In this document: piece after piece, positions 35,167 through 43,604 of the stretch
Layout of the letters: each line of letters opens with the position of its first letter
Position numbering within the stretch: position 1 is the stretch's first letter
Assembly: GCA_020025955.1 (NCBI GenBank)
Contig: JAHHRF010000001.1
Coordinates: 1 to 64,000 of the forward strand
Length of the DNA: 64,000 nucleotides
From: Sutterella sp.
Lineage (GTDB): Bacteria; Pseudomonadota; Gammaproteobacteria; Burkholderiales; Burkholderiaceae_F
Direction of reading: 5' to 3'
The notes under the pieces: model-generated
Databases searched by the model: none
What the model was told of the DNA's origin: nothing
What the model saw: the letters and a program-made list of their open reading frames with translations, nothing else
Translations under genes and position numbers: made by a program

Positions 35167-35523
35167 TTAGAACTTGAGGCCGGCTTCACGCGCTGCGTCA
35201 GCAAGCGCGGCCACGCGGCCATGGTAACGGTAGCCGGAACGGTCAAAAGCGACGGTTTCGAGACCGGCAGCCTTAGCCTTTTCGGCGAGACGCGTGCCGA
35301 TGAACTTAGCGGCGGCAACGTTGCCACCGTTAGCGATCTGAGCACGCACTTCAGGTTCGACCGTGGAGGCCGAGACCAGCGTACGACCGTTGTCGGCCGA
35401 AATGATGCTGGCGTAAATGTGCAGGTTGGTGCGATGAACCGTCAGACGATCGACCTTCTGCAACAGAATGCGAGCGCGCGTAGCACGAGCACGGCGCAAG
35501 CGGCTTTGTTTTTTGTTGATCAT
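35167..35523 (-). CDS. rplR: 50S ribosomal protein L18
   Basis: Binds 5S rRNA with L5 and L25. 118 residues, basic N terminus (KKQSRLRRARATRARI) followed by LTVHRTNLHIYASII and the C-terminal YRYHGRVAALADAAREAGL. Confidence 0.98.
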   Translation of the reverse strand: MINKKQSRLRRARATRARILLQKVDRLTVHRTNLHIYASIISADNGRTLVSASTVEPEVRAQIANGGNVAAAKFIGTRLAEKAKAAGLETVAFDRSGYRYHGRVAALADAAREAGLKF

Positions 35524-35537
35524 ATTAATCGCCCCGA

Positions 35538-36071
35538 TTACTTCTTCTTGGTTTCCTTGATAACCACGACTTCATCGACATAACGAACACCCTTGCCCTT
35601 ATAGGGTTCAGGCTTACGGTATGCACGAATTTCAGCTGCGGTCTGACCCACCTTCTGCTTGTCAGCGCCCTTGATGACGATTTCCGTCTGGCTGGGGGTT
35701 TCTGCCTTCACACCGGCCGGCATCTTGTGCGCGATCGGGTGGGAGAAGCCCAACGAGAGGTTAAGAACGTCACCCTGAGCCTGGGCACGGAAGCCCACGC
35801 CGACGAGCTTGAGGCTCTTCTGGAAGCCCACCGAGCAACCCTTGAACATGTCGGCCACGAGGGCGCGCATGGTACCAGCGTTGGCGTTAGCCGCGCGGGA
35901 TTCATCAAGGGGAGCAAAGTGCAAGGCGCCATCTTCTTCCTTGATCGAAACCAAGGGGAGGATGTGCATGGAAACTTCACCAACGGGACCCTTAACGGTG
36001 ATGTTGGCATCCGTCATGGTGTAAGAAACACCGTTGACGAGCTGAACCGGATTCTTAGCAATACGACTCAT
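35538..36071 (-). CDS. rplF: 50S ribosomal protein L6
   Basis: Sits near the factor-binding site of the large subunit. From the ATG at 36071 it has 177 residues, MSRIAKNPVQLVNGV start, two related domains, and the end EPYKGKGVRYVDEVV. The open frame continues to 36140 but overlaps rpsH and is not used. Confidence 0.98.
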   Translation of the reverse strand: MSRIAKNPVQLVNGVSYTMTDANITVKGPVGEVSMHILPLVSIKEEDGALHFAPLDESRAANANAGTMRALVADMFKGCSVGFQKSLKLVGVGFRAQAQGDVLNLSLGFSHPIAHKMPAGVKAETPSQTEIVIKGADKQKVGQTAAEIRAYRKPEPYKGKGVRYVDEVVVIKETKKK

Positions 36072-36087
36072 TTCTACACTCCTCGGG

Positions 36088-36483
36088 TTAGGCGACGTAG
36101 CAGAGCACTTCACCGCCGATACCGGCGTTGCGTGCTGCACGATCGGTCATAACACCCTTCGGGGTAGAAACGATCGCGATACCGAGACCGTTCATCACCT
36201 GGGGAATAGAACCGCTGTTCTTATAAATACGCAGGCCCGGACGGGAAACGCGCTCAAGGCGTTCAATCACGGGACGGCCGGCGTAGTACTTTAAGCTAAC
36301 ACGAAGCGCGGGCTTGCCTTCATTGGCTTCCACAGCGAAATCTTCGATATAACCTTCATCCTTTAAGACCTTGGCGATAGCAACCTTCAACTTGGAGGAA
36401 GGCATGCAAACTTCGGTCTTCTCGACAAGCTGACCATTGCGGATGCGGGTCAACATATCGGCGATCGGATCACTCATACTCAT
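36088..36483 (-). CDS. rpsH: 30S ribosomal protein S8
   Basis: Primary 16S binder and, in E. coli, the translational repressor of the spc operon. 131 residues; MSMSDPIADMLTRIRNGQ start and GLGIAIVSTPKGVMTDRAAR at the RNA-binding end. GAGGAGA precedes the ATG. Confidence 0.98.
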   Translation of the reverse strand: MSMSDPIADMLTRIRNGQLVEKTEVCMPSSKLKVAIAKVLKDEGYIEDFAVEANEGKPALRVSLKYYAGRPVIERLERVSRPGLRIYKNSGSIPQVMNGLGIAIVSTPKGVMTDRAARNAGIGGEVLCYVA

Positions 36484-36500
36484 TGTCGTAATCTCCTCGC

Positions 36501-36806
36501 TTACCAGCTAGCCTTGACAAGGCCAGGAATATCACCGCGCATGGCGGCGTCACGAATCATGCCACGGCACAAGCCAAACTTGCGGAACGTGCCACGGGGA
36601 CGACCAGTCAACGCGCAGCGGTTACGCTGGCGGACCGGGCTCGCGTTGCGCGGGAGAGCCTGCAACTTAGCACGGGCTTCCAAGCGCTCTTCCATCGAGC
36701 AGGTAGCGTCATTAATAATAGCCTTGAGGGCGGCGCGCTTGGCCGCGAACTTTTCCACCGTAGCGGCACGCTTGGCCTCACGGTTAATCAGAGCGAGTTT
36801 TGCCAT
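36501..36806 (-). CDS. rpsN: 30S ribosomal protein S14 (zinc-free form)
   Basis: Small-subunit head protein, 101 residues. The region NRCALTGRPRGTFRKFGLCR lacks the two CxxC pairs of the zinc form, so this is the long zinc-independent type. Confidence 0.98.
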   Translation of the reverse strand: MAKLALINREAKRAATVEKFAAKRAALKAIINDATCSMEERLEARAKLQALPRNASPVRQRNRCALTGRPRGTFRKFGLCRGMIRDAAMRGDIPGLVKASW

Positions 36807-36818
36807 TTTGCGTCAACC

Positions 36819-37358
36819 TCAATTGCGGAACGGGAAGTTGAAACCAGCGAGAAGCGCCTTGGCTTCTTCGTCGGACTTCGCCGTCGTGGTGATGGAGATA
36901 TTCATACCGCGGAGAGCATCGATCTTGTCGTACTCAATTTCCGGGAAGATGATCTGTTCCTTCAAACCGATGTTGTAGTTGCCACGGCCGTCAAAAGCAC
37001 GACCAGAGACACCACGGAAGTCACGAACGCGGGGGAAGGCCACCGTGACCAAGCGGTCAAGGAAGTCATACATGCGTTCGCCACGGAGCGTGACCTTACA
37101 GCCGATGGGCATGTTTTCACGAATCTTAAAGTTCGCGATAGCCTTACGGGTAACCGTCACAACCGGCTTCTGACCGGCAATCTTCGTCATGTCGGCAACA
37201 GCGTTGTCAACAAGCTTCTTGTCGTTCACAGCTTCACCAACGCCCATGTTGAGGGTGATCTTGGTGATGCGGGGAACCTGCATCGTCGTCTTGTAGCCAA
37301 ACTTCTTCATGAGTTCGGGGACGATGGTTTCGTGATACATAGCGTTAAAACGAGACAT
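36819..37358 (-). CDS. rplE: 50S ribosomal protein L5
   Basis: 5S rRNA-binding protein of the central protuberance. From the ATG at 37358 it has 179 residues (MSRFNAMYHETIVPELMKKF), with ITLNMGVGEA and RDFRGVSGRAFDGRGNYN. GAGGGTGA upstream decides this start; the frame to 37370 overlaps rplX. Confidence 0.98.
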   Translation of the reverse strand: MSRFNAMYHETIVPELMKKFGYKTTMQVPRITKITLNMGVGEAVNDKKLVDNAVADMTKIAGQKPVVTVTRKAIANFKIRENMPIGCKVTLRGERMYDFLDRLVTVAFPRVRDFRGVSGRAFDGRGNYNIGLKEQIIFPEIEYDKIDALRGMNISITTTAKSDEEAKALLAGFNFPFRN

Positions 37359-37366
37359 CTTCACCC

Positions 37367-37684
37367 TCACTTAGCACCGACGACGGCGCCGTTGGACTTA
37401 AAGACACGAACCTTCTTGCCGTCGACCATCTTGAAGCCAACACGTTCGCCCTTACCGGATTCCGGGTTGACGAGCATGAGGTTGGACTGATCGATCGGAA
37501 GGGTCTTGTCGACGATACCGCCAACGATCCCGAGCTGCGGGTTCGGACGGGTATGCTTCTTAACGACATTCACGCCTTCAACGACGACGTGACGATCATC
37601 AACGCGGGAGAGGACGGTGCCCTTCGTACCCTTGTCGCGACCGGCAATGACGATAACCTCGTCACCTTTGCGAATACGTTGCAT
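37367..37684 (-). CDS. rplX: 50S ribosomal protein L24
   Basis: Early-assembly protein near the exit tunnel. 105 residues with the KOW motif near the start (KGDEVIVIAGRDKGTKGTV) and VNVVKKHTRPNPQ. Confidence 0.98.
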   Translation of the reverse strand: MQRIRKGDEVIVIAGRDKGTKGTVLSRVDDRHVVVEGVNVVKKHTRPNPQLGIVGGIVDKTLPIDQSNLMLVNPESGKGERVGFKMVDGKKVRVFKSNGAVVGAK

Positions 37685-37697
37685 CGCTACTCCTTAA

Positions 37698-38066
37698 TTA
37701 AATAACTTCAGGAGCGAGCGACACGATCTTCATGAACTGCTCGGTACGCAATTCACGCGTAACCGGCCCGAAGATGCGGGTGCCGATGGGCTCCAGCTTG
37801 CTATTGAGAAGAACGGCAGCGTTACCATCAAAGTTGATGGAGGAGCCGTCCGGGCGGCGAACACCGTGAGCCGTGCGAACCACGACCGCGTTGTACACTT
37901 CACCCTTCTTAACGCGACCGCGGGGGGCCGCTTCCTTGACCGTCACCTTGATGACGTCACCGATGTTGGCATAACGGCGCTTAGAGCCGCCCAACACCTT
38001 GATACACATCACTGAACGAGCGCCGGTGTTATCGGCCACGTCCAGTCGGCTTTGCATCTGAATCAT
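37698..38066 (-). CDS. rplN: 50S ribosomal protein L14
   Basis: Interface protein that contacts the small subunit. 122 residues, MIQMQSRLDVADNTGARSV and the family signature near GDVIKVTVKEAAPRGRVKKG. First gene of the spc operon; 246 bases and a terminator separate it from rpsQ. Confidence 0.98.
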   Translation of the reverse strand: MIQMQSRLDVADNTGARSVMCIKVLGGSKRRYANIGDVIKVTVKEAAPRGRVKKGEVYNAVVVRTAHGVRRPDGSSINFDGNAAVLLNSKLEPIGTRIFGPVTRELRTEQFMKIVSLAPEVI

Positions 38067-38205
38067 GGTTTATAAAATCCCAACTTATTCCACTCAATGG
38101 TGGATAGTATTGGTCCCGTTACGGGAGGAAGACAACCACTTGACAAGCCCTGAAACCAAGCTAAGTGCTTGGGAGACTTGACAAATAGTCACCCAGAGAA
38201 AAGAC

Positions 38206-38239
38206 ATCGCCCGAGACCACTGGTGGTACCCGGGCGATC
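38206..38239 (-). terminator. Terminator of the S10 operon (after rpsQ)
   Basis: On the minus strand ATCGCCCG...TACCAC pairs with GTGGTCTCGGGCGAT (one small mismatch), followed by GTCTTTTC. The spc operon promoter must lie between here and rplN; TTGTCA appears twice in that stretch, but no clear -10 was chosen. Confidence 0.75.
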
Positions 38240-38312
38240 AGACTTGTAACTATATCCGAAGGAAAATAGCCCTGCAAGTCAAATGAGCGATTTTTTTATC
38301 GCTCGCATCAAC

Positions 38313-38582
38313 TTAGATGATGACGGCCTTCACAAGGACCTTCGACACCGTCCAAGACTTGGTCTTGGACATGGGACGACCTTCCTTAATTTCAACCTTG
38401 TCACCTTCCTGGCAGTTGAGTTCGTCATGAGCATGATACTTCTTGCTCTTAACGACATACTTGCCATAAAGCGGATGCTTAACCTTACGTTCAACGAGGA
38501 CCGTAACGGTCTTGTCCATCTTGTCGCTGACGACGACGCCCTGGAGGGTACGCGTCAAGGACGCTTTAGCCTGTTCCGTCAT
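38313..38582 (-). CDS. rpsQ: 30S ribosomal protein S17
   Basis: Primary 16S-binding protein, 89 residues. GVVVSDKMDKTVTVLVERKV and the end region EGDKVEIKEGRPMSKTKSW are typical. Last gene of the S10 operon; its start overlaps rpmC by 4 bases. Confidence 0.98.
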   Translation of the reverse strand: MTEQAKASLTRTLQGVVVSDKMDKTVTVLVERKVKHPLYGKYVVKSKKYHAHDELNCQEGDKVEIKEGRPMSKTKSWTVSKVLVKAVII

Positions 38583-38770
38583 TTGGCCGCCTTTTCAGTG
38601 AGAATCGTGCGGACGCGGGCGATATCGCGACGCGTCGTACGCAACGACGAGGTGTTGCTAAGCTGCTGAGTAGCCTTCTGCATACGGAGCTTGAATTCCG
38701 TATTGAGAAGCTCATGCAGTTCCTTGTTCAGCGCTTCGGTATCCTTAGCGCGGAGTTCTTTTGCATTCAT
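38579..38770 (-). CDS. rpmC: 50S ribosomal protein L29
   Basis: 63-residue helical hairpin protein at the tunnel exit, a docking point for SRP and trigger factor. MNAKELRAKDTEALNKELHE is the start; the longer frame to 38803 overlaps rplP. Confidence 0.97.
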   Translation of the reverse strand: MNAKELRAKDTEALNKELHELLNTEFKLRMQKATQQLSNTSSLRTTRRDIARVRTILTEKAAK

Positions 38771-38780
38771 GTCCGTCTCC

Positions 38781-39197
38781 TTACATGCCGATCTGGCGGA
38801 CAACGAACGTCGTCTTCACCGGCAACTTGGCAGCCGCGAGCTGGAAAGCTTCACGGGCGAGCTGTTCGGGAACGCCGTCCATTTCATAAAGCACACGACC
38901 CGGCTGGACGAGAGCGACCCAGTATTCCGGGTTACCCTTACCGTTACCCATACGAACTTCAGCAGGCTTGCTGGAGATGGGCTTGTCCGGGAAGATGCGG
39001 ATCCACACGCGACCACCACGCTTGATGTGGCGGGTAATCGCACGACGAGCGGCTTCAATCTGACGAGCAGTAATGCGACCGCGTTCAACGGTCTTCAGAC
39101 CGAATTCACCGAAGGACACATTGGCGCCACGCTGGGCGAGACCGTAGTTACGGCCCTTCTGGTCCTTGCGGTACTTACGACGATTAGGTTGCAACAT
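38781..39197 (-). CDS. rplP: 50S ribosomal protein L16
   Basis: Helps place the A-site tRNA. 138 residues, MLQPNRRKYRKDQKGRNYG start and signature ITRHIKRGGRVWIRIFPDKP. Two bases after rpsC. Confidence 0.98.
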   Translation of the reverse strand: MLQPNRRKYRKDQKGRNYGLAQRGANVSFGEFGLKTVERGRITARQIEAARRAITRHIKRGGRVWIRIFPDKPISSKPAEVRMGNGKGNPEYWVALVQPGRVLYEMDGVPEQLAREAFQLAAAKLPVKTTFVVRQIGM

Positions 39198-39199
39198 CG

Positions 39200-39955
39200 T
39201 TATTCTCCGTCCGTAGCGGCAGGCTTACGAGCCTGACGGTTGTCATTGCGACGGCCATTGCGACGACCAGGACGGTCTTCGCGACGGCGACCACGACGGT
39301 CTTCACGCGGAGCTTCAACTTCTTCTTGACCGAAGTTGTCACCCTTGTAAACCCAAACCTTAACGCCGACCACACCGTACGTGGTGTGAGCTTCGGAGAA
39401 GCCATAGTCGATGTTAGCGCGCAGGGTGTGCAACGGCACACGACCTTCACGGTACCATTCGGAACGGGCAATATCAGCACCGTTCAAACGGCCGGAACTC
39501 ATGATCTTGATGCCCTGAGCGCCCATACGCATGGCGTTCTGCATCGCACGCTTCATAGCGCGACGGAACATAACGCGGCGTTCGAGCTGCTGCGTGATGC
39601 CGTCAGCGATGAGCTGAGCGTCAAGTTCAGGACGGCGAACTTCTTCGATGTTGACGTGCACGGGCACACCAATCATCTTCTGAACTTCAGCCTTAAGCGC
39701 TTCGATGTCAGCACCCTGACGACCGATCACAACACCCGGACGAGCCGAGAAGATCGTGATGCGAGCATTGTTCGCAGGACGTTCAATCAGGATACGGCTC
39801 ACGCTGGCGTTGCGGAGCTTCTTCTGGAGGAAGGAGCGAACAGCCAGGTCTTCACCGAGCGTACGAGAAAAATCACGGCCAACCGCATACCAGCGCGACG
39901 TCCAATTACGCGTCACGGGAAGGCGGAAACCGGTGGGATTAATTTTCTGACCCAT
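39200..39955 (-). CDS. rpsC: 30S ribosomal protein S3
   Basis: mRNA entry-tunnel protein with helicase role. MGQKINPTGFRLPVTRNW start, KH domain (ARPGVVIGRQGADIEALK), and a C-terminal Arg/Gly-rich tail (about 215-251) that is longer and more repetitive than in E. coli (233 residues), as is common in betaproteobacteria. Confidence 0.98.
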   Translation of the reverse strand: MGQKINPTGFRLPVTRNWTSRWYAVGRDFSRTLGEDLAVRSFLQKKLRNASVSRILIERPANNARITIFSARPGVVIGRQGADIEALKAEVQKMIGVPVHVNIEEVRRPELDAQLIADGITQQLERRVMFRRAMKRAMQNAMRMGAQGIKIMSSGRLNGADIARSEWYREGRVPLHTLRANIDYGFSEAHTTYGVVGVKVWVYKGDNFGQEEVEAPREDRRGRRREDRPGRRNGRRNDNRQARKPAATDGE

Positions 39956-39964
39956 GGTACACCT

Positions 39965-40306
39965 TTATTTAGCTTTCGCTTCGCCAACAGTGATATAAAT
40001 GTGGCTCGTCTGCTTGTTGATACGGGTACCGCGGCCCTTAGCACGGGCAGCGAAACGGCGCAACGTAGCAGCCTTTTCCACGTGAATCTTGGTCACGACC
40101 AACGTGTCAATGTCGGCACCGTCATTGTGCTCGGCATTGGCGATGGCGCTTTCAAGAGCCTTCTTAATGATGACAGCGGCTTTCTTCTGCGTGAAGGTGA
40201 GGATAGCTAAAGCCTTGTCCACGGGCTTACCGCGAACGAGGTCAGCAACCAAACGACCCTTCTGTGCCGAAAGACGGACACCACGAACGATAGCAGTAGT
40301 TTCCAT
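39965..40306 (-). CDS. rplV: 50S ribosomal protein L22
   Basis: Lines the narrow part of the exit tunnel; mutations in its loop give macrolide resistance elsewhere. 113 residues, with VRLSAQKGRLVADLVRGKPV and FAARAKGRGTRINKQTSHI. Its start overlaps the rpsS stop by one base. Confidence 0.98.
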   Translation of the reverse strand: METTAIVRGVRLSAQKGRLVADLVRGKPVDKALAILTFTQKKAAVIIKKALESAIANAEHNDGADIDTLVVTKIHVEKAATLRRFAARAKGRGTRINKQTSHIYITVGEAKAK

Positions 40307-40584
40307 TATCGACCCACCTTCTTGTCACCGGCAACGTGGCCCTTGAACGTGCGAGTATTCGCAAATTCACCGAGCTTGTGGCCGACCATGTTTTCATTGA
40401 TGTACACCGGCACGTGCTGACGGCCGTTATGCACGGCGATCGTCAAACCGATGAACTCAGGAAGAACCATCGAACGACGCGACCAGGTCTTGATCGGACG
40501 CTTGTTAGCGCCGGCCTGAGCGGCTTCGACTTTCTTCAATAAGTGCCCGTCAACAAACGGGCCTTTCTTCAAGGAACGAGACAT
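40306..40584 (-). CDS. rpsS: 30S ribosomal protein S19
   Basis: Head protein, 92 residues, MSRSLKKGPFVDGHLLKKVE and GHKLGEFANTRTFKGHVAGD. It follows rplB by 11 bases. Confidence 0.98.
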   Translation of the reverse strand: MSRSLKKGPFVDGHLLKKVEAAQAGANKRPIKTWSRRSMVLPEFIGLTIAVHNGRQHVPVYINENMVGHKLGEFANTRTFKGHVAGDKKVGR

Positions 40585-40595
40585 TCTAGGCCCCC

Positions 40596-41423
40596 TTATT
40601 TACGGTTGCGACGCGAAACGATCATCGAATCGGTACGCTTGCTGTTACGGGTACGATAACCCTTGGTGAGCTGACCCCACGGCGTGACAGGAGCACGGCC
40701 CGTACCAGTCTTACCTTCACCACCACCGTGCGGATGGTCCACCGGGTTCATGGCAACACCACGAACGGTCGGACGCACACCGCGCCAGCGCTTGGCACCA
40801 GCCTTACCGAGTTCACGGAGGCTGTTTTCTTCGTTACCGACGGTACCGACGGTCGCGCGGCATTCGATAAGAACGCGGCGGACTTCACCGGAGCGCAGAC
40901 GGATCTGAGCATATTCGCCTTCACGAGCGACGAGCTGAGCGAAAGCACCGGCAGCGCGCACCATCTGGGCGCCCTTACCCGGGAGCATTTCGATACAGTG
41001 GATCGTCGTACCAACGGGAATGTTACGCAACGGAAGGGTGTTACCCACCTTGATCGGGCTTTCAGCACCGTTCATGATTTCCTGACCAACGGTCAAGCCC
41101 TTCGGAGCGATGATGTAACGACGTTCGCCGTCTGCGTAGAGAACGAGAGCGATATGAGCCGAGCGGTTCGGATCGTATTCGATACGTTCAACACGGGCGG
41201 GGATACCGTCCTTCTGGCGCTTGAAGTCGATAATACGATAAGCGCGCTTGTGACCACCACCCTTGTGGCGGCACGTGATGTGGCCGTTGTTGTTACGACC
41301 GGAGCCGCGGTTCTTCTTTTCAGTCAACGCTGCCCAAGGCTTACCCTTATGGAGTTCCTTGTTAACAACCTTAACTGCATGGCGGCGACCGGCGGACGTC
41401 GGCTTGAGTTTGACGAGAGCCAT
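40596..41423 (-). CDS. rplB: 50S ribosomal protein L2
   Basis: Central large-subunit protein needed for subunit joining and peptidyl transferase structure. 275 residues; NPVDHPHGGGEGKTGTG holds the conserved histidine of the catalytic region. Start overlaps the rplW stop by one base. Confidence 0.98.
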   Translation of the reverse strand: MALVKLKPTSAGRRHAVKVVNKELHKGKPWAALTEKKNRGSGRNNNGHITCRHKGGGHKRAYRIIDFKRQKDGIPARVERIEYDPNRSAHIALVLYADGERRYIIAPKGLTVGQEIMNGAESPIKVGNTLPLRNIPVGTTIHCIEMLPGKGAQMVRAAGAFAQLVAREGEYAQIRLRSGEVRRVLIECRATVGTVGNEENSLRELGKAGAKRWRGVRPTVRGVAMNPVDHPHGGGEGKTGTGRAPVTPWGQLTKGYRTRNSKRTDSMIVSRRNRK

Positions 41424-41722
41424 TACTTCACCTCTTCCGCGAAGTTGATTTCAGAACCCGGGGCAACGGTGATATAGGCCTTGCGCACATCGTTGCGCTT
41501 GCCCATGAATCGACCATAGCGCTTCTGCTTGCCCTTCTGGTTCAGAATTTGAACGGATTTGACCTGCACCTTAAAGAGCAGCTCAACAGCAGCCTTGACT
41601 TCGACCTTGGTGGCATCGGGGATGACAGCAAAGACGATCTGGTTCTGCTTTTCACTAACCATCGTGCTCTTTTCGGAGATCACGGGCGCGACGAGCACCT
41701 TCAACAGACGTTCCTGGTTCAT
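41423..41722 (-). CDS. rplW: 50S ribosomal protein L23
   Basis: Tunnel-exit protein that docks trigger factor and SRP. 99 residues with VLVAPVISEKSTMVSE near the start. Overlaps rplD by 4 bases. Confidence 0.98.
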   Translation of the reverse strand: MNQERLLKVLVAPVISEKSTMVSEKQNQIVFAVIPDATKVEVKAAVELLFKVQVKSVQILNQKGKQKRYGRFMGKRNDVRKAYITVAPGSEINFAEEVK

Positions 41723-42345
41723 ACCAGCATCTCCTCAATTTCAGCAACAGCGGCCTTCGTGCAGACAACCTTATCAAAGTAAAGGAGGCACAAAGGATTG
41801 GCTTCGCGAACCGTAACAACCATCACATCCTTCAAGTTGCGGGAAGCAAGATCAAGGTTGGCATTGGCTTCGAGTTCAGCTTCGGACACAACGATAAGAA
41901 CCTTACCGTCAAGACCCATCGCCTTAACCTGAGCGGCAAAAGCCTTGGTCTTGGGCGTTTCGGCCTGGATAGCGTCGATGGCAACAAGACGTTCGTCAGC
42001 AACGAGCTTGGAGTAGATCGTGGCCATAGCGGCACGATACATCTTCTTGTTAACCTTCTGGCTGAAGTTTTCGAACGGGCTGTTCGGGAAAGCGCGACCG
42101 CCCCCACGCCACACGGGCGAGCTGGTCATACCGGAACGAGCACGGCCCGTACCCTTCTGACGCCAGGGCTTCTTGGTGGAATGGTGCACTTCAGCTCGGG
42201 TGAGCTGGGCACGCGTACCAAGACGCGCGTTGGCCTGGAAAGCAACCACGATCTGGTGCACCAGGGCTTCATTGTATTCACGACCAAACACGGCGTCGTT
42301 AGCGGCGAGCTTCTGACCCTGTTCGTTCAAGACATTAAGTTCCAT
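41719..42345 (-). CDS. rplD: 50S ribosomal protein L4
   Basis: Tunnel constriction protein and, in E. coli, the regulator of the S10 operon. 208 residues; the loop KKPWRQKGTGRARSGMTSSP is intact and of wild type length. Confidence 0.98.
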   Translation of the reverse strand: MELNVLNEQGQKLAANDAVFGREYNEALVHQIVVAFQANARLGTRAQLTRAEVHHSTKKPWRQKGTGRARSGMTSSPVWRGGGRAFPNSPFENFSQKVNKKMYRAAMATIYSKLVADERLVAIDAIQAETPKTKAFAAQVKAMGLDGKVLIVVSEAELEANANLDLASRNLKDVMVVTVREANPLCLLYFDKVVCTKAAVAEIEEMLV

Positions 42346-42356
42346 TATTTCGCTCC

Positions 42357-43001
42357 TTACGCCTTGATCGCCGGACGAACGATAACTTCAGAGTTCTTGG
42401 AACCCGGGACAGCGCCACGGACCAAGAGAAGCTGACGTTCGACGTCAACGCGAGCGATGACGAGATTCTGCGTCGTACGCTGCACGTCACCAAGATGACC
42501 GGCCATGCGCTTACCGGGGAAAACTCGACCCGGATCCTGACGGTTACCGATGGAACCCGGAGCACGCGTCGTCACGGAGTTACCGTGGGAAGCGCGGTTG
42601 GACGAGAAGTGGTGGCGCTTGATACAGCCAGCGAAACCCTTACCGATGGTCGTACCGGTCACGTCGACCTTCTGGCCTTCCGTGAACATGTCGGCAGCCA
42701 AGGTCATGCCGGGCTTGAATTCGGCAACCTTGTCAGCATCGATATGGAACTCTTTGAGCATGCTGCCTGCTTCAACGCCAGCTTTGGCGTAATGACCGGC
42801 AAGGGGCTTGCTCACGCGCGTGGGCTTCTTAGAGCCGAACGCGACTTGAATAGCATTGTAACCGTCGGTGTCTTCCGTCTTCACTTGCGTGATACGGTTG
42901 TTCGACACGTCGAGCACCGTCACGGGAACGGAAACACCGTCTTCCGTGAAGATACGCGTCATGCCGATCTTGCGACCGACTAAGCCGAGCTTATCACTCA
43001 T
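42357..43001 (-). CDS. rplC: 50S ribosomal protein L3
   Basis: Early-assembly protein reaching the peptidyl transferase centre. 214 residues from the ATG at 43001 (MSDKLGLVGRKIGMTRIF); the GQ-type region RASHGNSVTTRAPGSIG is intact. GTGGAGA just upstream is the ribosome site, so the GTG at 43013 is not the start. A 183-base gap with a hairpin separates it from rpsJ. Confidence 0.98.
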   Translation of the reverse strand: MSDKLGLVGRKIGMTRIFTEDGVSVPVTVLDVSNNRITQVKTEDTDGYNAIQVAFGSKKPTRVSKPLAGHYAKAGVEAGSMLKEFHIDADKVAEFKPGMTLAADMFTEGQKVDVTGTTIGKGFAGCIKRHHFSSNRASHGNSVTTRAPGSIGNRQDPGRVFPGKRMAGHLGDVQRTTQNLVIARVDVERQLLLVRGAVPGSKNSEVIVRPAIKA

Positions 43002-43050
43002 TATTTTCTCCACCCCGGCTACGATTGGCCGGGACCGTTAAAAAAAGCTA

Positions 43051-43073
43051 CGAGATCACAGAGCGAACTCTGT
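43051..43073 (-). other. Hairpin in the rpsJ-rplC gap
   Basis: On the minus strand CACAGAG pairs with CTCTGTG around a TTCG loop; ten bases later follows a run of seven T residues. It could attenuate transcription into the long S10 operon. The coordinates are approximate. Confidence 0.45.
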
Positions 43074-43184
43074 GAGGGTTCATAGACAGAAAAGCGCGAT
43101 TTTAACCGTCATTGAAAGGCTCCGCAACCGAAATGGCGGATTTTCTTTTCAATATCGGGAATCGACTTCTGTTTGGGCAGGTTC

Positions 43185-43499
43185 TTACTGAACCTTGATC
43201 TTGACGTCGACGCCAGCCGGAAGATCGAGCTTCATGAGCGCGTCAACCGTCTTGTCCGTCGGATCAACGATGTCCATCAAACGCTGGTGCGTGCGGATTT
43301 CGAGCTGATCGCGACTGGTCTTGTTCACGTGCGGGGAACGAAGAATGTCGAAACGGGAAATACGGGTGGGCAAAGGAACGGGACCACGAACCACGGCGCC
43401 GGTGCGCTTAGCCGTTTCCACGATTTCCAAAGCGGACTGGTCGATCAACTTGTAGTCATACGCCTTGAGGCGGATGCGAATACGCTGGGACTGTTGCAT
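43185..43499 (-). CDS. rpsJ: 30S ribosomal protein S10
   Basis: Head protein that also works as NusE in antitermination. 104 residues; RIRIRLKAYDYKLIDQSA and PLPTRISRFDILRSPHVNK are typical. First gene of the S10 operon. Confidence 0.98.
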   Translation of the reverse strand: MQQSQRIRIRLKAYDYKLIDQSALEIVETAKRTGAVVRGPVPLPTRISRFDILRSPHVNKTSRDQLEIRTHQRLMDIVDPTDKTVDALMKLDLPAGVDVKIKVQ

Positions 43500-43534
43500 T
43501 TTTTCTTTTCCTTAAAAAGAGCAATTAAAAAGAA

Positions 43535-43565
43535 CTAGGGAGCGGATTATAAACCCGCTCCCTAG
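43535..43565 (-). terminator. Terminator of the tuf gene of the str operon
   Basis: An 11-base perfect stem CTAGGGAGCGG / CCGCTCCCTAG followed by TTCTTTTT on the minus strand. Its loop contains TATAAT, which also serves as the -10 box of a predicted promoter. Confidence 0.85.
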
Positions 43566-43574
43566 CACAATCAA
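43546..43574 (-). promoter_or_regulatory. Promoter of the S10 operon, inside the tuf terminator
   Basis: On the minus strand TTGATT (43574-43569), a 17-base spacer and a perfect TATAAT (43551-43546). The -10 box lies in the loop of the terminator hairpin. Confidence 0.6.
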
Positions 43575-43604
43575 CTCAAATTAACGAATTTTTAAATTCG
43601 CGAA

